Assembly: GCA_016648135.1 (NCBI GenBank)
Contig: JADDOH010000328.1
Coordinates: 248,001-312,000, forward strand
From: Agrypnia vestita
Lineage: Eukaryota > Arthropoda > Insecta > Trichoptera > Phryganeidae
Direction of reading: 5' to 3'
Length of the DNA stretch: 64,000 nucleotides
In this document: positions 22,971-32,914 of the stretch, one piece after another
Layout of the letters: each line of letters begins with the position of its first letter
How positions within the stretch are numbered: position 1 is the first letter of the stretch
Made by a program: the position numbers and the translations under genes
The notes under the pieces: model-generated
Databases searched by the model: none
Told to the model about the DNA's origin: nothing
The model's input: only the letters and a program-made list of their open reading frames with translations

Positions 22971-23193
22971 ATTTATTATTTTTTTAGATATTGTAGATAT
23001 AGGTAGAATAATAAGTAAATATTATTGATTACAATAGTATATATAGAAACGAATGTAATAAAAAGATGTGTATGTTCGTATATATGATAAAATATAGTTC
23101 AATGAGGACATAAATCAACTAAAAATCTGTTTTCTGAAGTTGGATGCCTGTGCAAATGCAGTTGACAATACATACTATCAATTATGTCTTCAT

Positions 23194-23606
23194 GGAATAA
23201 TTTTGTGTCAGTAAAAATAAAAGTTGGGTGGGTATCCACACTGACTATCAAAGACATTTCAATATCATTATTATAACTCAGCGTAATAATAACACCCTTA
23301 ATTTTTTTCAAAAGAAGTAATGTAGGTACTTGCAATCTAAATGTTTTCGGATGAAACATCAAACAACAAAGGATCCTTGTAAAAAAAATTGTAACGGAAT
23401 AATTTTGTGTCAGTAAAAATAAATGTAGGGTATCCACACTGACTGTGATAAAATGGATACCAAAGAAATTTCAATATCACTATTATCACTCAGCGTAATA
23501 ATAACAGACTTTTTTTAAAAATGGTAATGTAGGTACTTGCAATCTTAATGTTTTCGGGAGAAACATTAATTAAACAACAAAGGAGCCTTATAAAAAACTT
23601 ATCTGT
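23194..23606. repeat. Tandem duplication, unit about 202 bp
   Basis: GGAATAATTTTGTGTCAG opens both units (23194 and 23396). Shared blocks follow in order: TATCCACACTGACT, ATTTCAATATCA, CTCAGCGTAATAATAACA, TAATGTAGGTACTTGCAATC, ATGTTTTCGG and AAACAACAAAGGA. The units differ by small indels. No coding capacity is seen. Confidence 0.75.
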
Positions 23607-23634
23607 CTAAATTATTGCACAATATTGTAATGTG

Positions 23635-23700
23635 TGGAATACGGAAGAGGCCTATATCCAGCACTGGAGAGATGAAGGCTGAAGAATAAGGAGAAGTAAG
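23635..23700 (+). repeat. RTE-type retrotransposon 3' stub
   Basis: GGAAGAGGCCTATATCCAGC, ACTGGAGAGATGAAGGCTGAAGAA matches the 3' ends at 61430-61556 and 35847-35930 (opposite strand). It abuts the family E MITE at 23703. Confidence 0.6.
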
Positions 23701-23702
23701 AA

Positions 23703-23955
23703 TAAGATTGTAATGTCGCCAATTTTGACGTTTTAAGTTTGACAGGTTTGAAATTAATGTTTCAAACAATCATAAAGCGCTAAAACGTGAACAAACGTTA
23801 AGTTATTCACAATTATGAATAGTGAGCTTTCTAATTGATTGAATTAATTAATTCCAAACATGTCAAACATATAACTTCAAAATTGGCTGCATCACCATGT
23901 TATAGAATAACTGTCGAGATATAGAAATAGCAATATTACTTATTTCAGAATACCG
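23703..23955. mobile_element. Foldback MITE, family E, copy 2
   Basis: Inner arms CGCCAATTTTGACGTT and TTCAAAATTGG pair; the right end reads AATAGCAATATTACTTATTT then CAGAATACC, the reverse complement of the family E left terminus at 8187. Its own left terminus is missing, replaced by the RTE stub. Confidence 0.6.
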
Positions 23956-24049
23956 ATGATTATATTCCCTTGTGAGAAAGTTGAACAGTCACTTCTCGCA
24001 CGTCTTAAGAAGAAAAATCGATTTTGGAGTACTGATAGGTATGCGAATG

Positions 24050-24330
24050 TAAAAATGAAAAGCCAGTATGTGTCGAATGTGGAGCAGGATGGCGGTGTCC
24101 AGGGCCAGGATAAACCCGTGATTTTCCATTTTGCAGTGATTTCCGCCGACTCATCAGTCTCCTCCCTGAGCTCTCTCATCAACTCGCGGAAGCTGCCCCT
24201 GCAGACCAATTTCCCTCGGCCCGTGGCAATTAGTCGCCGGCGGCGGGCGGGGCGCGCCGCCACCCCCGCGTCCTTTGACGCCCTCCCAGCAAATCAGCGT
24301 GTCCACGGCTCTTATTTTGATATCTAGCAT
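24050..24330. other. GC-rich island
   Basis: Strong GC enrichment (GTCGCCGGCGGCGGGCGGGG, CGCGCCGCCACCCCCGCG) with open frames on both strands. No domain is recognisable in either. It is a candidate conserved regulatory element; a hidden exon cannot be excluded. Confidence 0.3.
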
Positions 24331-24472
24331 TCATCATTTTGACCATCACACAAGTATTTTACCAAACTCATTCTGCTAATGAAGAAAATCTAAAAATCAC
24401 AAAGAATGCTTTTTTGGTCGACAGGAATCTGTCACAGGAAGGGAGACCAGCGGTACATACAGTAAAACCTCG

Positions 24473-25026
24473 ATAATAATAATAATAATAATAATATTGG
24501 ATTATTTATATAGCGCCATTTTTGTGAAAATTTCACCTCAAGGGCGCTTTACACACAAAAAACTCTTACATACTAAAATCATAGAATCACAAAATGAAAA
24601 AGAAAAGAGAAAGAAAAACAGTTCAAAACATAAAATAGTAAAAAAAAAAAAACAACGTTAAAAACAACAATATTAAAAAGGTTCTGGGAAAGATTTTGTA
24701 AACAAGTGCGTTTTAAGTCTTTTCTTAAATAAAGTCTCTGAATCCGTGTATCTTATCAGGGAGGGCAAAGAGTTCCACGCTTTGGGGCCCGCCACCGCAA
24801 ATGCCCGTTCGCTGAATCTAGTTTTCTGGAACTGACTTGCCGGTTCCACAATCCTTCCCACCGCTGAAGTAGACGCTGACCTAAGAGTTTGACGTCTCCC
24901 ATTTATGTTGTCTGGAATACAGAGCTCCTGAAGATACAGAGGCGCCATGTTATGAGTTGCCTTGTACATCAACCAACACAGTTTGAACTCTACTCTTTCA
25001 GGAAAACGAAGCCAGTGCAATTCTCG
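24473..25026 (-). pseudogene. CR1/L2-type 3' end, copy 2
   Basis: Nearly identical to 22202-22755, including UTR and coding part from HWLRFPERVEF to the stop. It ends abruptly at the bases for the LHW motif (AGTGCAATTCTCG), so it is more 5'-truncated than copy 1. A run of AAT units precedes it on the plus strand. Near identity over about 550 bp at 2.3 kb distance, same orientation, indicates either two young insertions or a local duplication. Confidence 0.75.
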
Positions 25027-25070
25027 ATCATTTAAGCTTTCTTTTTAGTTTGTTAGATTAACTACCTAAC

Positions 25071-25480
25071 TTACCATCACGTTGTTTCTAGCATCACACA
25101 AGCTCGTCGACAAGGCTCCTAATAAAAAGACCAATTTCCAGTAATTAGTAAACCTTGCCAAGCTAAGTCATCGGTGGCCTCTCTTTCATTCTGAAACAGG
25201 CAATACTTCCGTTATATAATACTTCGTGCCATTTTTATCTCATTCATTCGCTTAATTTGAATTTGAATTCTGTTCATTATGTTTAGATCACATTTACTAA
25301 TTCTTTTTAAATTTGTACATAATTCACTCTACTACCTTTTCTCACATAAACGTCACAGCGATTTCATTATCAATGCTTTCACTTTACTTTTGTTCCCCTT
25401 CTGCCAGCTCCAGGCTTCATTTGAAAACATCAATGTTGGTACAAGAATTCCGTTGTGTGCCGCCAGTCTCGCCTTGGTAC
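25071..25480 (-). repeat. Family P, longer diverged 3' fragment
   Basis: It starts (plus strand) with ACTTACCATCACGTTGTTTC. Reverse translation reaches further 5' than most copies: ILVPTLMFSNEAW, the segment just upstream of the RRMC motif, can be read near 25425-25460. Many indels and lost blocks. A second tail lies at 25535-25600. Confidence 0.5.
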
Positions 25481-25534
25481 ATGTTCTCATTATAGATTAT
25501 CACATTCAGTACTGTTCACCCTATTACCTGCAAA

Positions 25535-25600
25535 TACTAACTAACCATCACGCAAAAATAGGCAGAGAGGATAGAACGCAATAACCCACCTCTTATATCT
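25535..25600 (-). repeat. Family P tail stub
   Basis: ACTAACTAACCATCACG then AAAAATAGGCAGAGAGGATAGAACGC (in pieces), with the G-rich core lost. Only the terminal bases are present. Confidence 0.5.
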
Positions 25601-26890
25601 TTGTTAGCCTTCCCTCTTCTATCGAACATATTTTCAAAATACACATACTCATCTAATTGTTACAAACATTCATTATATGCTAGCACTTCGCACGTTGTTT
25701 TACTTCTTCTTTCTTAAATACCATTAATTTTGATTTGTTATTTTGTTAATATTTTTAATGTCACTTTCCTTGCATACATCAAATATCCTGTTTTCTAGAC
25801 TCTGTACAGTACACAGCAAATAATCAAATCGCTTATTTTCGCTCCAATATTTTTCATACAATTATCCATACACAAGTTGAACAGTCATGGAGACAACTCC
25901 GTTTGACACATTTTGTAATAACAAGTAATATTACATTTTAAATAAATGATAAAATTACGCCATGGGTTGATGTTGTGTTGTGATAGATAGCCTTTGATCT
26001 GATGTACGACCTTTTCGGCTTTCGCGCGAAGCCAATTTCATCCCCAATTGAGTAAAATTACGTCGCGGCACCCTTTGCCACTGTCACTCAGCTCTGCCAG
26101 GCTCGCTGCGCTGCAAAGTAGTGCACCCTTAATATTTTCCCTCTTCTCGGAACAGGGTGCAGTGACGTCTTCTCGGGAGGATGTTCATCAATGATCGTCA
26201 GCGATTTGGCGCGATTTCTCATTGGGGAGAAATGTGATCTACAACCACGTTCCTACCATTTCAAGCTGCTACTAGCAAGATATTACAATCTATTTTGAAA
26301 AAAACATTACTGCTATTTTGGTGATGTTACTCCGACTCTTAAACATAGACAAAACGTTTGATTTACCACAGTCCGCCTTATTCGCTAATTGTCAACCCGA
26401 CCCTCAGAACTATTTTTTTTTATGTATGGGATGTATTTATTTATGCCCGTGTTATTACTTAATTAATTAATATTCATGAGTACTGAATTTTTAGATGAGA
26501 CCTTTGGAAAGTAGCCGTAAACTACACGGTCTAATTTAATTTAATTTTATTTCCGATAAACGGCGTTTATTGGACAAAAATATACATTTGATTGCTTGAT
26601 ACATACACATCATACAAATAAATTAGGATAACATGTAACAAGCTTCTCGGCCACTATCTACCTCGCTAGATATATAGAAATACCTGTTTTGAAGTAGGTA
26701 AATTTTTTTTTTTAAATTATCGCTTTAGATCGACATCTAATATTTATTTTGAAAGAAAGTACATACAGTCAAAATCAAAAACAACAAATATTAAAGTATC
26801 ATGCGAGATGCAGGAAGAAATGGAAAAAAATTCAAACGATAGTTTTGCATTTTTAATCAAAACAGCGTCCTTCAATTAATATAACATATT
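25601..26890. other. Unannotated, with GC-richer island at about 25990-26240
   Basis: The island has GACCTTTTCGGCTTTCGCG, GCTCGCTGCGCTGC and TCTTCTCGGGAGGATG and no useful open frame. Around 26500-26800 is AT-rich with no recognised repeat. Confidence 0.35.
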
Positions 26891-26894
26891 CGGC

Positions 26895-27565
26895 CCGATT
26901 CTGAAAATAACAATGTCTGGATCTTTAAGATCTTTATCCCAACACTTAATAGACGATAATAAAAATTAAAAATGTCCAGAGCGGATTTTGTAATTCTACG
27001 GCTCAAATATACTGTATTAAAAGATGATACAAGAAAGATTGTTTCTTACAATCGTATTAATTTCTTCATCCACAGCGTCCAGATGAAATATCATGGCTAA
27101 ACTTGTAATGACCGCGTTCGGCGTTACCGCGTATTCAAATCTTCCCACCTTGACATTTTTTGACAGATATGTCTGGATCTTTAAGATCTTTATCCCAACA
27201 CTTAATAGACGATAATAAAAATTAAAAATAAACGAGACATAGCTTTACGTCGGTGTTTGTTTCTATGAGGGAGGGAGAAAGATGTAAATTGTTATCTGTC
27301 AAATGTCAAGATGGGAAGATTTGAATACGCGGTAACGCCGAACGTGGTCATGACAAGTTTAGCCATGATATTTCATCTGGACGCCGTGCATGAAGAAATT
27401 AATACGATTGTAAGAAACAATCTTTCTTATATCATCTTTTAATACAGTGTATTTGAGCCGTAGAATTACAAAATCCGCTCTGGACATTTTTAATTTTTAT
27501 TATCGTCTATTAAGTGTTGGGATAAAGATCTTAAAGATCCAGACATTGTTATTTTCAGAATACGG
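26895..27565. mobile_element. Long-arm foldback MITE, family D, copy 1
   Basis: Arms of about 264 bp (26895-27158 and 27300-27565) are nearly perfect inverted repeats. The terminus is CCGTATTCTGAAAATAACAA on the right (reverse strand) and CCCGATTCTGAAAATAACAA on the left. The 140-bp loop contains a third, direct copy of the subterminal block (27170-27229, TGTCTGGATCTTTAAGATC and on). Nothing is encoded. A relative with shorter conserved arms is at 50249-51106. The shared GTATTCTGAA terminus links families D and E. Confidence 0.8.
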
Positions 27566-28075
27566 ATGATTGAATGACAGGAATGTGGAGTGTAAGGGAT
27601 TTACAAAACCAAAAACGGGAAGCAGAAATTGGATCCTGTGTTTCCTTGTCTACACAAACAATGATGCAATATCACGTTTCAACACCCAACAGTTGTACAG
27701 TATTGGCATACAAATAATTTCAAATCAACAATGGAACATCGATATTTTGTAACACATACATGGATTCTAGCGTACGACCTCCACGATGTACGGGTGTTCT
27801 TAAAAAAACCCATTTATTTGATGTCGAAGCGATATTGATGTCAAACGGATTTCTATCATCACGCAGACCAGTCATTAGAATCGAGTGTTTTATAATGATT
27901 AATATTATGCGAAATAAGTACTAATATTATTTTAAAAGTTGGTAGAAATCAGTTTGTTTCACACACATCCACTAATTTCTTCATCCAGAGTTCAAATTAC
28001 ATTAAAGCCAATATTTCATAAGGATGATAGAAATTTCTTCTTCAAATGTAGCAAATTTATTTTGTGGTAACATAA
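27566..28075. other. Unannotated spacer
   Basis: No recognised feature; a 60-codon open frame near 27570 starts inside the MITE end and is chance. Confidence 0.4.
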
Positions 28076-28077
28076 TT

Positions 28078-28264
28078 ATAATTAATATAAATTAACTTTG
28101 TTTAAACCACTTATTTATTGAAAAAAATCAACATGTTGATATGTCTATTATATTAAATATTGATATATCTATCATATTCCTGATAAAGAAGCCATTGGCT
28201 TTGAAACATGTTGATTTTTTTCAATAAATAAGTGGTTTAAACAAAGTTAATTTATATTAATTAT
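28078..28264. repeat. Perfect 60-bp inverted repeat with hammerhead-like core
   Basis: Arms 28078-28137 and 28205-28264 are exact reverse complements. The core (28180-28207) lies in the loop directly before the right arm. The left arm begins just after the position of GAA of the GAAAC box, so only the right side has the full core. The same 60 bases occur once more at 15062-15121. Confidence 0.85.
28180..28212 (+). ncRNA. Hammerhead-like core, 28.2 kb
   Basis: CTGATAA (28180-28186; one change from CTGATGA), stem II AAGCC (28189-28193) with GGCTT (28197-28201) around ATT, GAAAC (28203-28207), then ATGTTGA. A one-pair stem III (C with G across AT) followed by TT would fit the minimal stem III seen in some retroelement hammerheads. 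Stem I is not evident. Confidence 0.45.
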
Positions 28265-28886
28265 GATAGAAATTGCTTATTTATTAATATTTTAATAATT
28301 ATTTCGTCACAATATTGATATTTTACGGATGTATTGATGTTTTTCTATTGTCTATATGTTGAAATGTTCGCCAACATGATCGCTAATGTTCGATAACCGG
28401 ACAAGCAATAGAATAAGATTGGGAAGAATGTTTCCGAAGTTTAGTTTTCCTCAGTTTGAAAGTTATAAGTTCTCTTGAACTATCCTTTTGATAGTGGCTT
28501 ATTTTTTTTCCAAACATATGAATTATGTAATTAGCATCTTCAAATAACCATTTTATCAACATTAATTTTCATTGTAACCATCGCACTTGCAGTGTCACTT
28601 TTTTATTTACACGTTTTTATTTAGCTTCACTTGTCTGTCTGTCAGGGATAGGGATAAATATTATAATCAATATTTGATCCACTTCCTGACCAATTGTTTG
28701 ATAATTGGTAGTGAGACGTATTCCGGAAGACAATACAATAATCATTCATTATTTTACAAAATCATATTATTAATGTTATTGTTTTATTTGTGATAATTTA
28801 CATATTTCGTTTGTATGGGACTTGGTTAGAGAGAGCTCAATCCCGTTTTGATGTAACTACTGTCTCGGGTCTTTAATCTACATAAG

Positions 28887-28942
28887 TTGATCTATCATAG
28901 CACTAGGTGGTGGATTGAGTGCGTTGTCAGCTACTTAGGTCA
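28887..28942 (+). repeat. 55-bp dispersed repeat, copy 1
   Basis: AGTTGATCTATCATAG, then CTAGGTGGTGGATTGA and GTCAGCTACTTAGGT recur at 38553-38608 with a few changes. The element they belong to is not known. Confidence 0.6.
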
Positions 28943-29034
28943 TAATTTAAAATCTTCTTTTTGTCTTGCCTGCAACAAGAAAAGAGACGGTGTCCTGATG
29001 TTTTATGTGGTGGCTGATGTTTTTTCTTCAGCAT

Positions 29035-29611
29035 GTTATTGAATAAGGATTCTCAGTGCGCGAATAAGTCATTGAATCAGGATTTTCAGTGCGCTAATAA
29101 GTCATTGAATAAGAATTTTCAGTGCGCGAATAAATCATTGAATAAGGATTCTCAGTTCGCGAATAAGTCATTGAATAAGGATTCTCAGTGCGTGAATAAG
29201 TCATTGAATAAGGATTCTCAGTGCGTGAATAAGTCATTGAATAAGGATTCTCAGTTCGCGAATAAGTCATTGAATAAGGATTCTCAGTGCGTGAATAAGT
29301 CATTGAATAAGGATTCTCAGTTCGCGAATAAGTCATTGAATAAGGATTCTCAGTGCGTGAATAAGTCATTGAATAAGGATTCTCAGTTCGCGAATAAGTC
29401 ATTGAATAAGGATTCTCAGTGCGTGAATAAGTCATTGAATAAGGATTCTCAGTTCGCGAATAAGTCATTGAATAAGGATTCTCAGTGCGTGAATAAGTCA
29501 TTGAATAAGGATTCTCAGTGCGTGAATAAGTCATTGAATAAGGATTCTCAGTTCGCGAATAAGTCATTGAATAAGGATTCTCAGTGCGTGAATAAGTTAT
29601 TGTATAAGGAG
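29035..29611 (+). repeat. 33-bp minisatellite, about 17 units
   Basis: The unit reads LNKDSQ[CF][VA]NKS when translated forward (11 codons). Units alternate between a CVNK type (GTGCGTG) and a FANK type (TTCGCG), giving a 66-bp higher-order period over most of the array; the first three units are the most divergent. Because 33 is a multiple of three, several frames stay open on both strands: forward 29033-29656 as about 200 codons and reverse 29094-29567 as repeats of MTYSRTENPYS. There is no sign of a promoter, signal or splice structure, so I call a minisatellite and not a gene. Confidence 0.9.
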
Positions 29612-29833
29612 GATCCGATGATTAGCAGGAAACCCGCTTATACAGCGCGGGTGTAAACTGTGCACCTCGAGTTTAAGCTTAGACTTAATGTTCTATGTGT
29701 AATCGTGTGTTTTTGAAAACACTCTCCCCAATTCATGATTGATTCTATTATCCGTCTATTACTATGGAGTTAGTAATGCAATAGCAAATGATTTGTTTTT
29801 ATTGAATAAAAAAGAAATATTTTTTTTCTGAGT

Positions 29834-29968
29834 AGTGTAGTGGTGGCAGTTAAAATATTTTTTCATTAATTTGATTTTTTCTGTATGTCTTTTCTAATTG
29901 ATTAATAAAAATAGTTTAATAATTCACAGAACTTTGTTCTGAAATTGCAACTTCACAATAAGAATGTG
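29834..29968 (+). repeat. SINE-like repeat, family F, copy 2
   Basis: GTGGTGGCAGTTAAAATATTTTTTCATT followed (in pieces) by TTGATTTTTTCTGTATGTC, TTCTAATTGATTAATAAA, CACAGAACTTTGTTCTG and AAATTGCAACTTCACAATAA. Same tail as 9926-10093; the tRNA-like head is lost. Confidence 0.5.
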
Positions 29969-30526
29969 TTTCCTTTAATATCTAATTATGTGTTGTATGT
30001 ATATCATTATCTCAATTACATTTCTAAGGTATGCGTTGTATCTATAATGTATATTGGATCTCTTCGATTCTAGATATCTATGGTGGATTCTTTCTTGCAA
30101 CTTACTCAGTGTCCCCTAAATAAATTCAATACAGACTATTTGTTAAAGATGACCACGACAGAGTACCATGGTGAAAATTAACTTGACGTTTGAAACATAA
30201 ACCAAAAATAAAAAATTAATTTATTATCACTTATTGAAATAATTTTACATATTAAAATATCTATAAAATATAAAGATACAAAAGGTAATAATATGTTTTG
30301 AGTACTGGATTACTAACGCGTTTTATTTTTGAAAACGATCTCTTCCGTAATGCGAAGTTACGTGCATGTAAATTTATTTTCAAAAGTTTTAATGGTGCCG
30401 TTAAGTGGTGTAATTGTAGAGATCCATTTAAAATGCTGAAAATATACATTTTTAAATTGGCAAATAAAATATTCATTAGGAATAATGTATAACTAAATAA
30501 GCTGTGAGGTCAGAGACGTTGATTTT

Positions 30527-30805
30527 TCCGATCGGAATTTCAAATTCAATCAAAATTTGGAATCTTATTCTTTAGAACCCGGCGGGTAACATATTCGACA
30601 TTTCTCCCCTATTCTTTCAACCCTACCCCTCCTCTGATATATTTTTGATGCAAATCTATAGGGATTCCACCGATCGGACTCAAAATTTGGAAACTTATTC
30701 GTTAGGACCCGGCGGGTAAGATAGGCAACATTTCCTCCCTCCCCTTTTACCTTTTACCCTCCCCCTGATATATTTTCGATGCAAATCTATACCGTTCGAA
30801 TCAAA
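30527..30805. repeat. Tandem duplication, unit about 140 bp
   Basis: Both units carry GATCGGA, CAAAATTTGGAA, CTTATTC, TTAG.ACCCGGCGGGTAA, a pyrimidine-rich CCCTACCCC-type block, then CTGATATATTTT and GATGCAAATCTATA. The two units have diverged about evenly. It directly precedes the Penelope/Jockey composite. Confidence 0.65.
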
Positions 30806-30964
30806 CCTTTGTTTACCCCCACAAATTTATTTTCAACTTAATTCTTAACCCGTGCAACGCCAAGTACGAACAACTAGTAACATATAAGAATGTTCTTAGG
30901 TTTTACGGCCACTCAGAATCTTCAAGTTTGTGTTTAATGGGGTATTATGCCGTGTTGTTACGAC

Positions 30965-31009
30965 CTTTCGGGCCAACGTTTCGGATCCCATTGCAGGGTC
31001 CATCATCAG
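30965..31009 (-). ncRNA. Hammerhead-like core in left Penelope arm
   Basis: Minus strand: CTGATGA (31009-31003), stem II GGACCC / GGG(A)TCC around TGCAAT, GAAAC (30982-30978), then a GTTGGCCCGAAAGGTC segment that can form a short stem III and a GTA at the expected cleavage position. All three core blocks are canonical. Bases flanking the core do not pair in an obvious stem I. Confidence 0.55.
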
Positions 31010-31021
31010 GGCTGATGTTAC

Positions 31022-31675
31022 AACGCGTCATAAGTACGAAGTCTGTTCGCCCTGAAAAACATACAGAACCTGAGTGCAAAGGCATCGCCTTTCTGCCTTT
31101 TGTCCAAAGCGTTACAGACAGAATTGCCAGAGCTCTCAAGAAAAGAGACATTAAGACAGTTTTTGGTACCAACTTCAAAATTAAGGATATGTTGAGATCA
31201 GCGAAGGACCGAGATCGCTTAGAAACAGACGGTGTTGTATAGACTCGATTGTCAACACTGTGATAAAGTATACGTGGGTCAAACGGCGCGTACCATTTCC
31301 AAAAGGGTCAACGAGAACAAACGGGCATGCAAACTCGGTCATCCAGAAAAATCAGCACTGGCTGAGCATTTTCTGGATACCGGCCATCATTTTGCATTCG
31401 AACCGAAAATCCTTGGAAAGCCTAAGAGTCACCATGCGCGTCCTATCAAGGAAGCACTAGAAATCTACAAGCATCCGATAAACATTACTATTAATGTTAT
31501 TAATGTAATCTCTAGAGATGATGGTCTCAAATTAAAAACACCTTGGTATCCGGCGCTTCAAAGTCATTCTCGACGCAGACTCCGCAGAGATAGTGATCAG
31601 ACAACAGATGAATCATACACACAACACAATACAACACATCATGACTTCGGCACGGTATTGCAAGCCGATACTTAA
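31022..31675 (+). pseudogene. Penelope-like reverse transcriptase/GIY-YIG C-terminus, frameshifted
   Basis: The first part reads PFVQSVTDRIARALKKRDIK, TVFGTNFKIKDMLR and DRLETDGVV, the linker before the nuclease. One base is missing near 31238, after which the frame continues as LYRLDCQHCDKVYVGQTART, SKRVNENKRACKLGH and SALAEHFLDTGHHF to a stop at 31673-31675. The VVY...YVGQT pair is the GIY-YIG signature of Penelope-like endonucleases, which nick DNA to prime reverse transcription. The reverse transcriptase domain itself is absent. With the frameshift and truncation the copy cannot function. Confidence 0.8.
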
Positions 31676-31709
31676 CCACAACACCAACATTCAAGACAAC
31701 ACATCAGCC

Positions 31710-31761
31710 CTGATGATGGACCCTGCAATGGGATCCGAAACGTGGGCCCGAAAGGTCGTAA
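31710..31761 (+). ncRNA. Hammerhead-like core in right Penelope arm
   Basis: CTGATGA (31710-31716), stem II 31718-31723 with 31730-31736 (one bulged A), GAAAC (31737-31741), then GTGGGCCCGAAAGGTC and GTA. The same core as in the left arm with one change in the stem III region. The CTGATGA and GAAA boxes are exact. Confidence 0.6.
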
Positions 31762-31854
31762 CAACACGGCATAATACCCCAGTAAACACAAACTTGAAGA
31801 TTCTGAGTGGCCGTGAAAACCTAAGAACATATAATATGTGATTACTAGCTACAA

Positions 31855-32268
31855 TATAAACCGTCGAAAATGACGGACTTTTTATGTTTAAACTAGCTGT
31901 AACCCATCAAAAATGATTATACTTTTACATGCCGGTTCCTAAAGAACAAGTATTTACTTATTTATAGCCGACACCCATGAAATAATAATAACGACATTTA
32001 TCAAAATATATGGACTTTTTTATATTTCCCCTACCGGCAGTCAAATGTACTATTATAGCCAGGGCTTAGGCTATTGTGCTGGGTGAAACATGGAATGGTT
32101 CGCGTCTTTGCTAAGCCCTATATGTACTGTATTTTTGACATGTAACGAAGGCTCAGCGGTTATCGCTATCGTTGTCGCCTTCGCGTTTGCTGGTCCAGGG
32201 TTCAGGCAATACCATCTGATTGGTATTGGTTCAAGCCCCATCTCCGGCCGTTTAATTTCGTTTTTTTA
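31855..32268. repeat. Interval between Penelope and Jockey pieces, with SINE-like head
   Basis: At 32150-32260 there is a tRNA-like head: A-box-like GGCTCAGCGGTTATCGCT and B-box-like GGTTCAAGCCCC. Near 31865-31910 short motifs (AATGACGGAC, AACTAGCTGTAACCC) resemble the repeat-end motifs at 970 and 37910. The rest is unrecognised. Confidence 0.35.
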
Positions 32269-32269
32269 A

Positions 32270-32914
32270 CCGTGAATTCCAAAACATCACTGAAGCTGCG
32301 ACACGAGCACTTCACGCCATTTACCCACTTATGAGCCGGCGTAGCGCACTGGCCACAGATAACAAGCTCCTACTTTACAAGGCCATAATACGGCCTATCA
32401 TGACATATGCAGCCCCCACCTGGGGTCACGCTGCACGCACACACACAAACAGACTACAGATCCTCCAAAACAAGGCCATTCGGCTAGCCCTGAATGCGCC
32501 GCGTTGGATAAGGATCACACAACTGCACCATGATTCAGGCATCCCGCCTATACAAGACTTCATCCGAGACATGGCCAAGCGTTTTTATGCAGGCATCTCC
32601 TCCCACCCTAACCCAACAATCAACACTCTGTCGCTCTACGACGAGAATACTCCAGCAAGAATTAGGAGACCCAAGATGGTCCTCCTGGGGGCTCCCCCCC
32701 CCCGTGCCCCCCCCCCTGCGTCACCACAGCAGCAACCCTGAGCCATGACATCAGTAACCCCCCCCCCCCCCTTTTTTCTATTTTTTCTCTATCACCTTCT
32801 TTCTAAAGTGAAGTAAAGAAACCCCTTCACTATTACATCAGATGGAAGAGCAAGGGGTCCATTAGTGACCCGGTACTCTGGTTTGCCATCATACAAGGAC
32901 AAGGTCAAGACAAC
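32270..32914 (+). pseudogene. Jockey-type non-LTR retrotransposon 3' end
   Basis: Forward translation from about 32277 gives FQNITEAATRALHAIYPL, RRSALATDNKLLLYKAIIRP, MTYAAPTWGHAARTH, LQILQNKAIRLALNAPRW and a stop at 32739-32741. The LYK..IRP.MTYAAP.W block is characteristic of the region just after the reverse transcriptase in Jockey-clade elements. The catalytic domain is missing. Poly-C runs (32694-32716, 32757-32770) interrupt the terminal region, and no poly-A tail is visible at 32914. Confidence 0.7.

Larger units (their letters stand above)
30892..31828 (+). mobile_element. Penelope-like element 3' part between inverted arms
   Basis: A 5'-truncated Penelope-like element. Its coding 3' part (about 31022-31675) lies between two arms, 30892-31018 and 31701-31828, that are reverse complements with about three differences. 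Penelope-like elements are known to end in pseudo-LTRs that can occur in inverted pairs, and those pseudo-LTRs can hold hammerhead ribozymes; both features are seen here. The arms include GGTATTATGCCGTGTTGTTA, TTTCGGGCC and GGACCCTGCAATGGGATCCG. The high arm identity suggests a fairly recent copy, or arms made in one event. Confidence 0.8.

Noticed and set aside
29035..29611. A CRISPR array
   Set aside because: Units are contiguous with no unique spacers, and the DNA is eukaryotic.
29033..29656. A repeat-protein gene of about 200 residues
   Set aside because: The open frame follows from a 33-bp repeat unit; the reverse strand is open as well, and there is no upstream gene structure.
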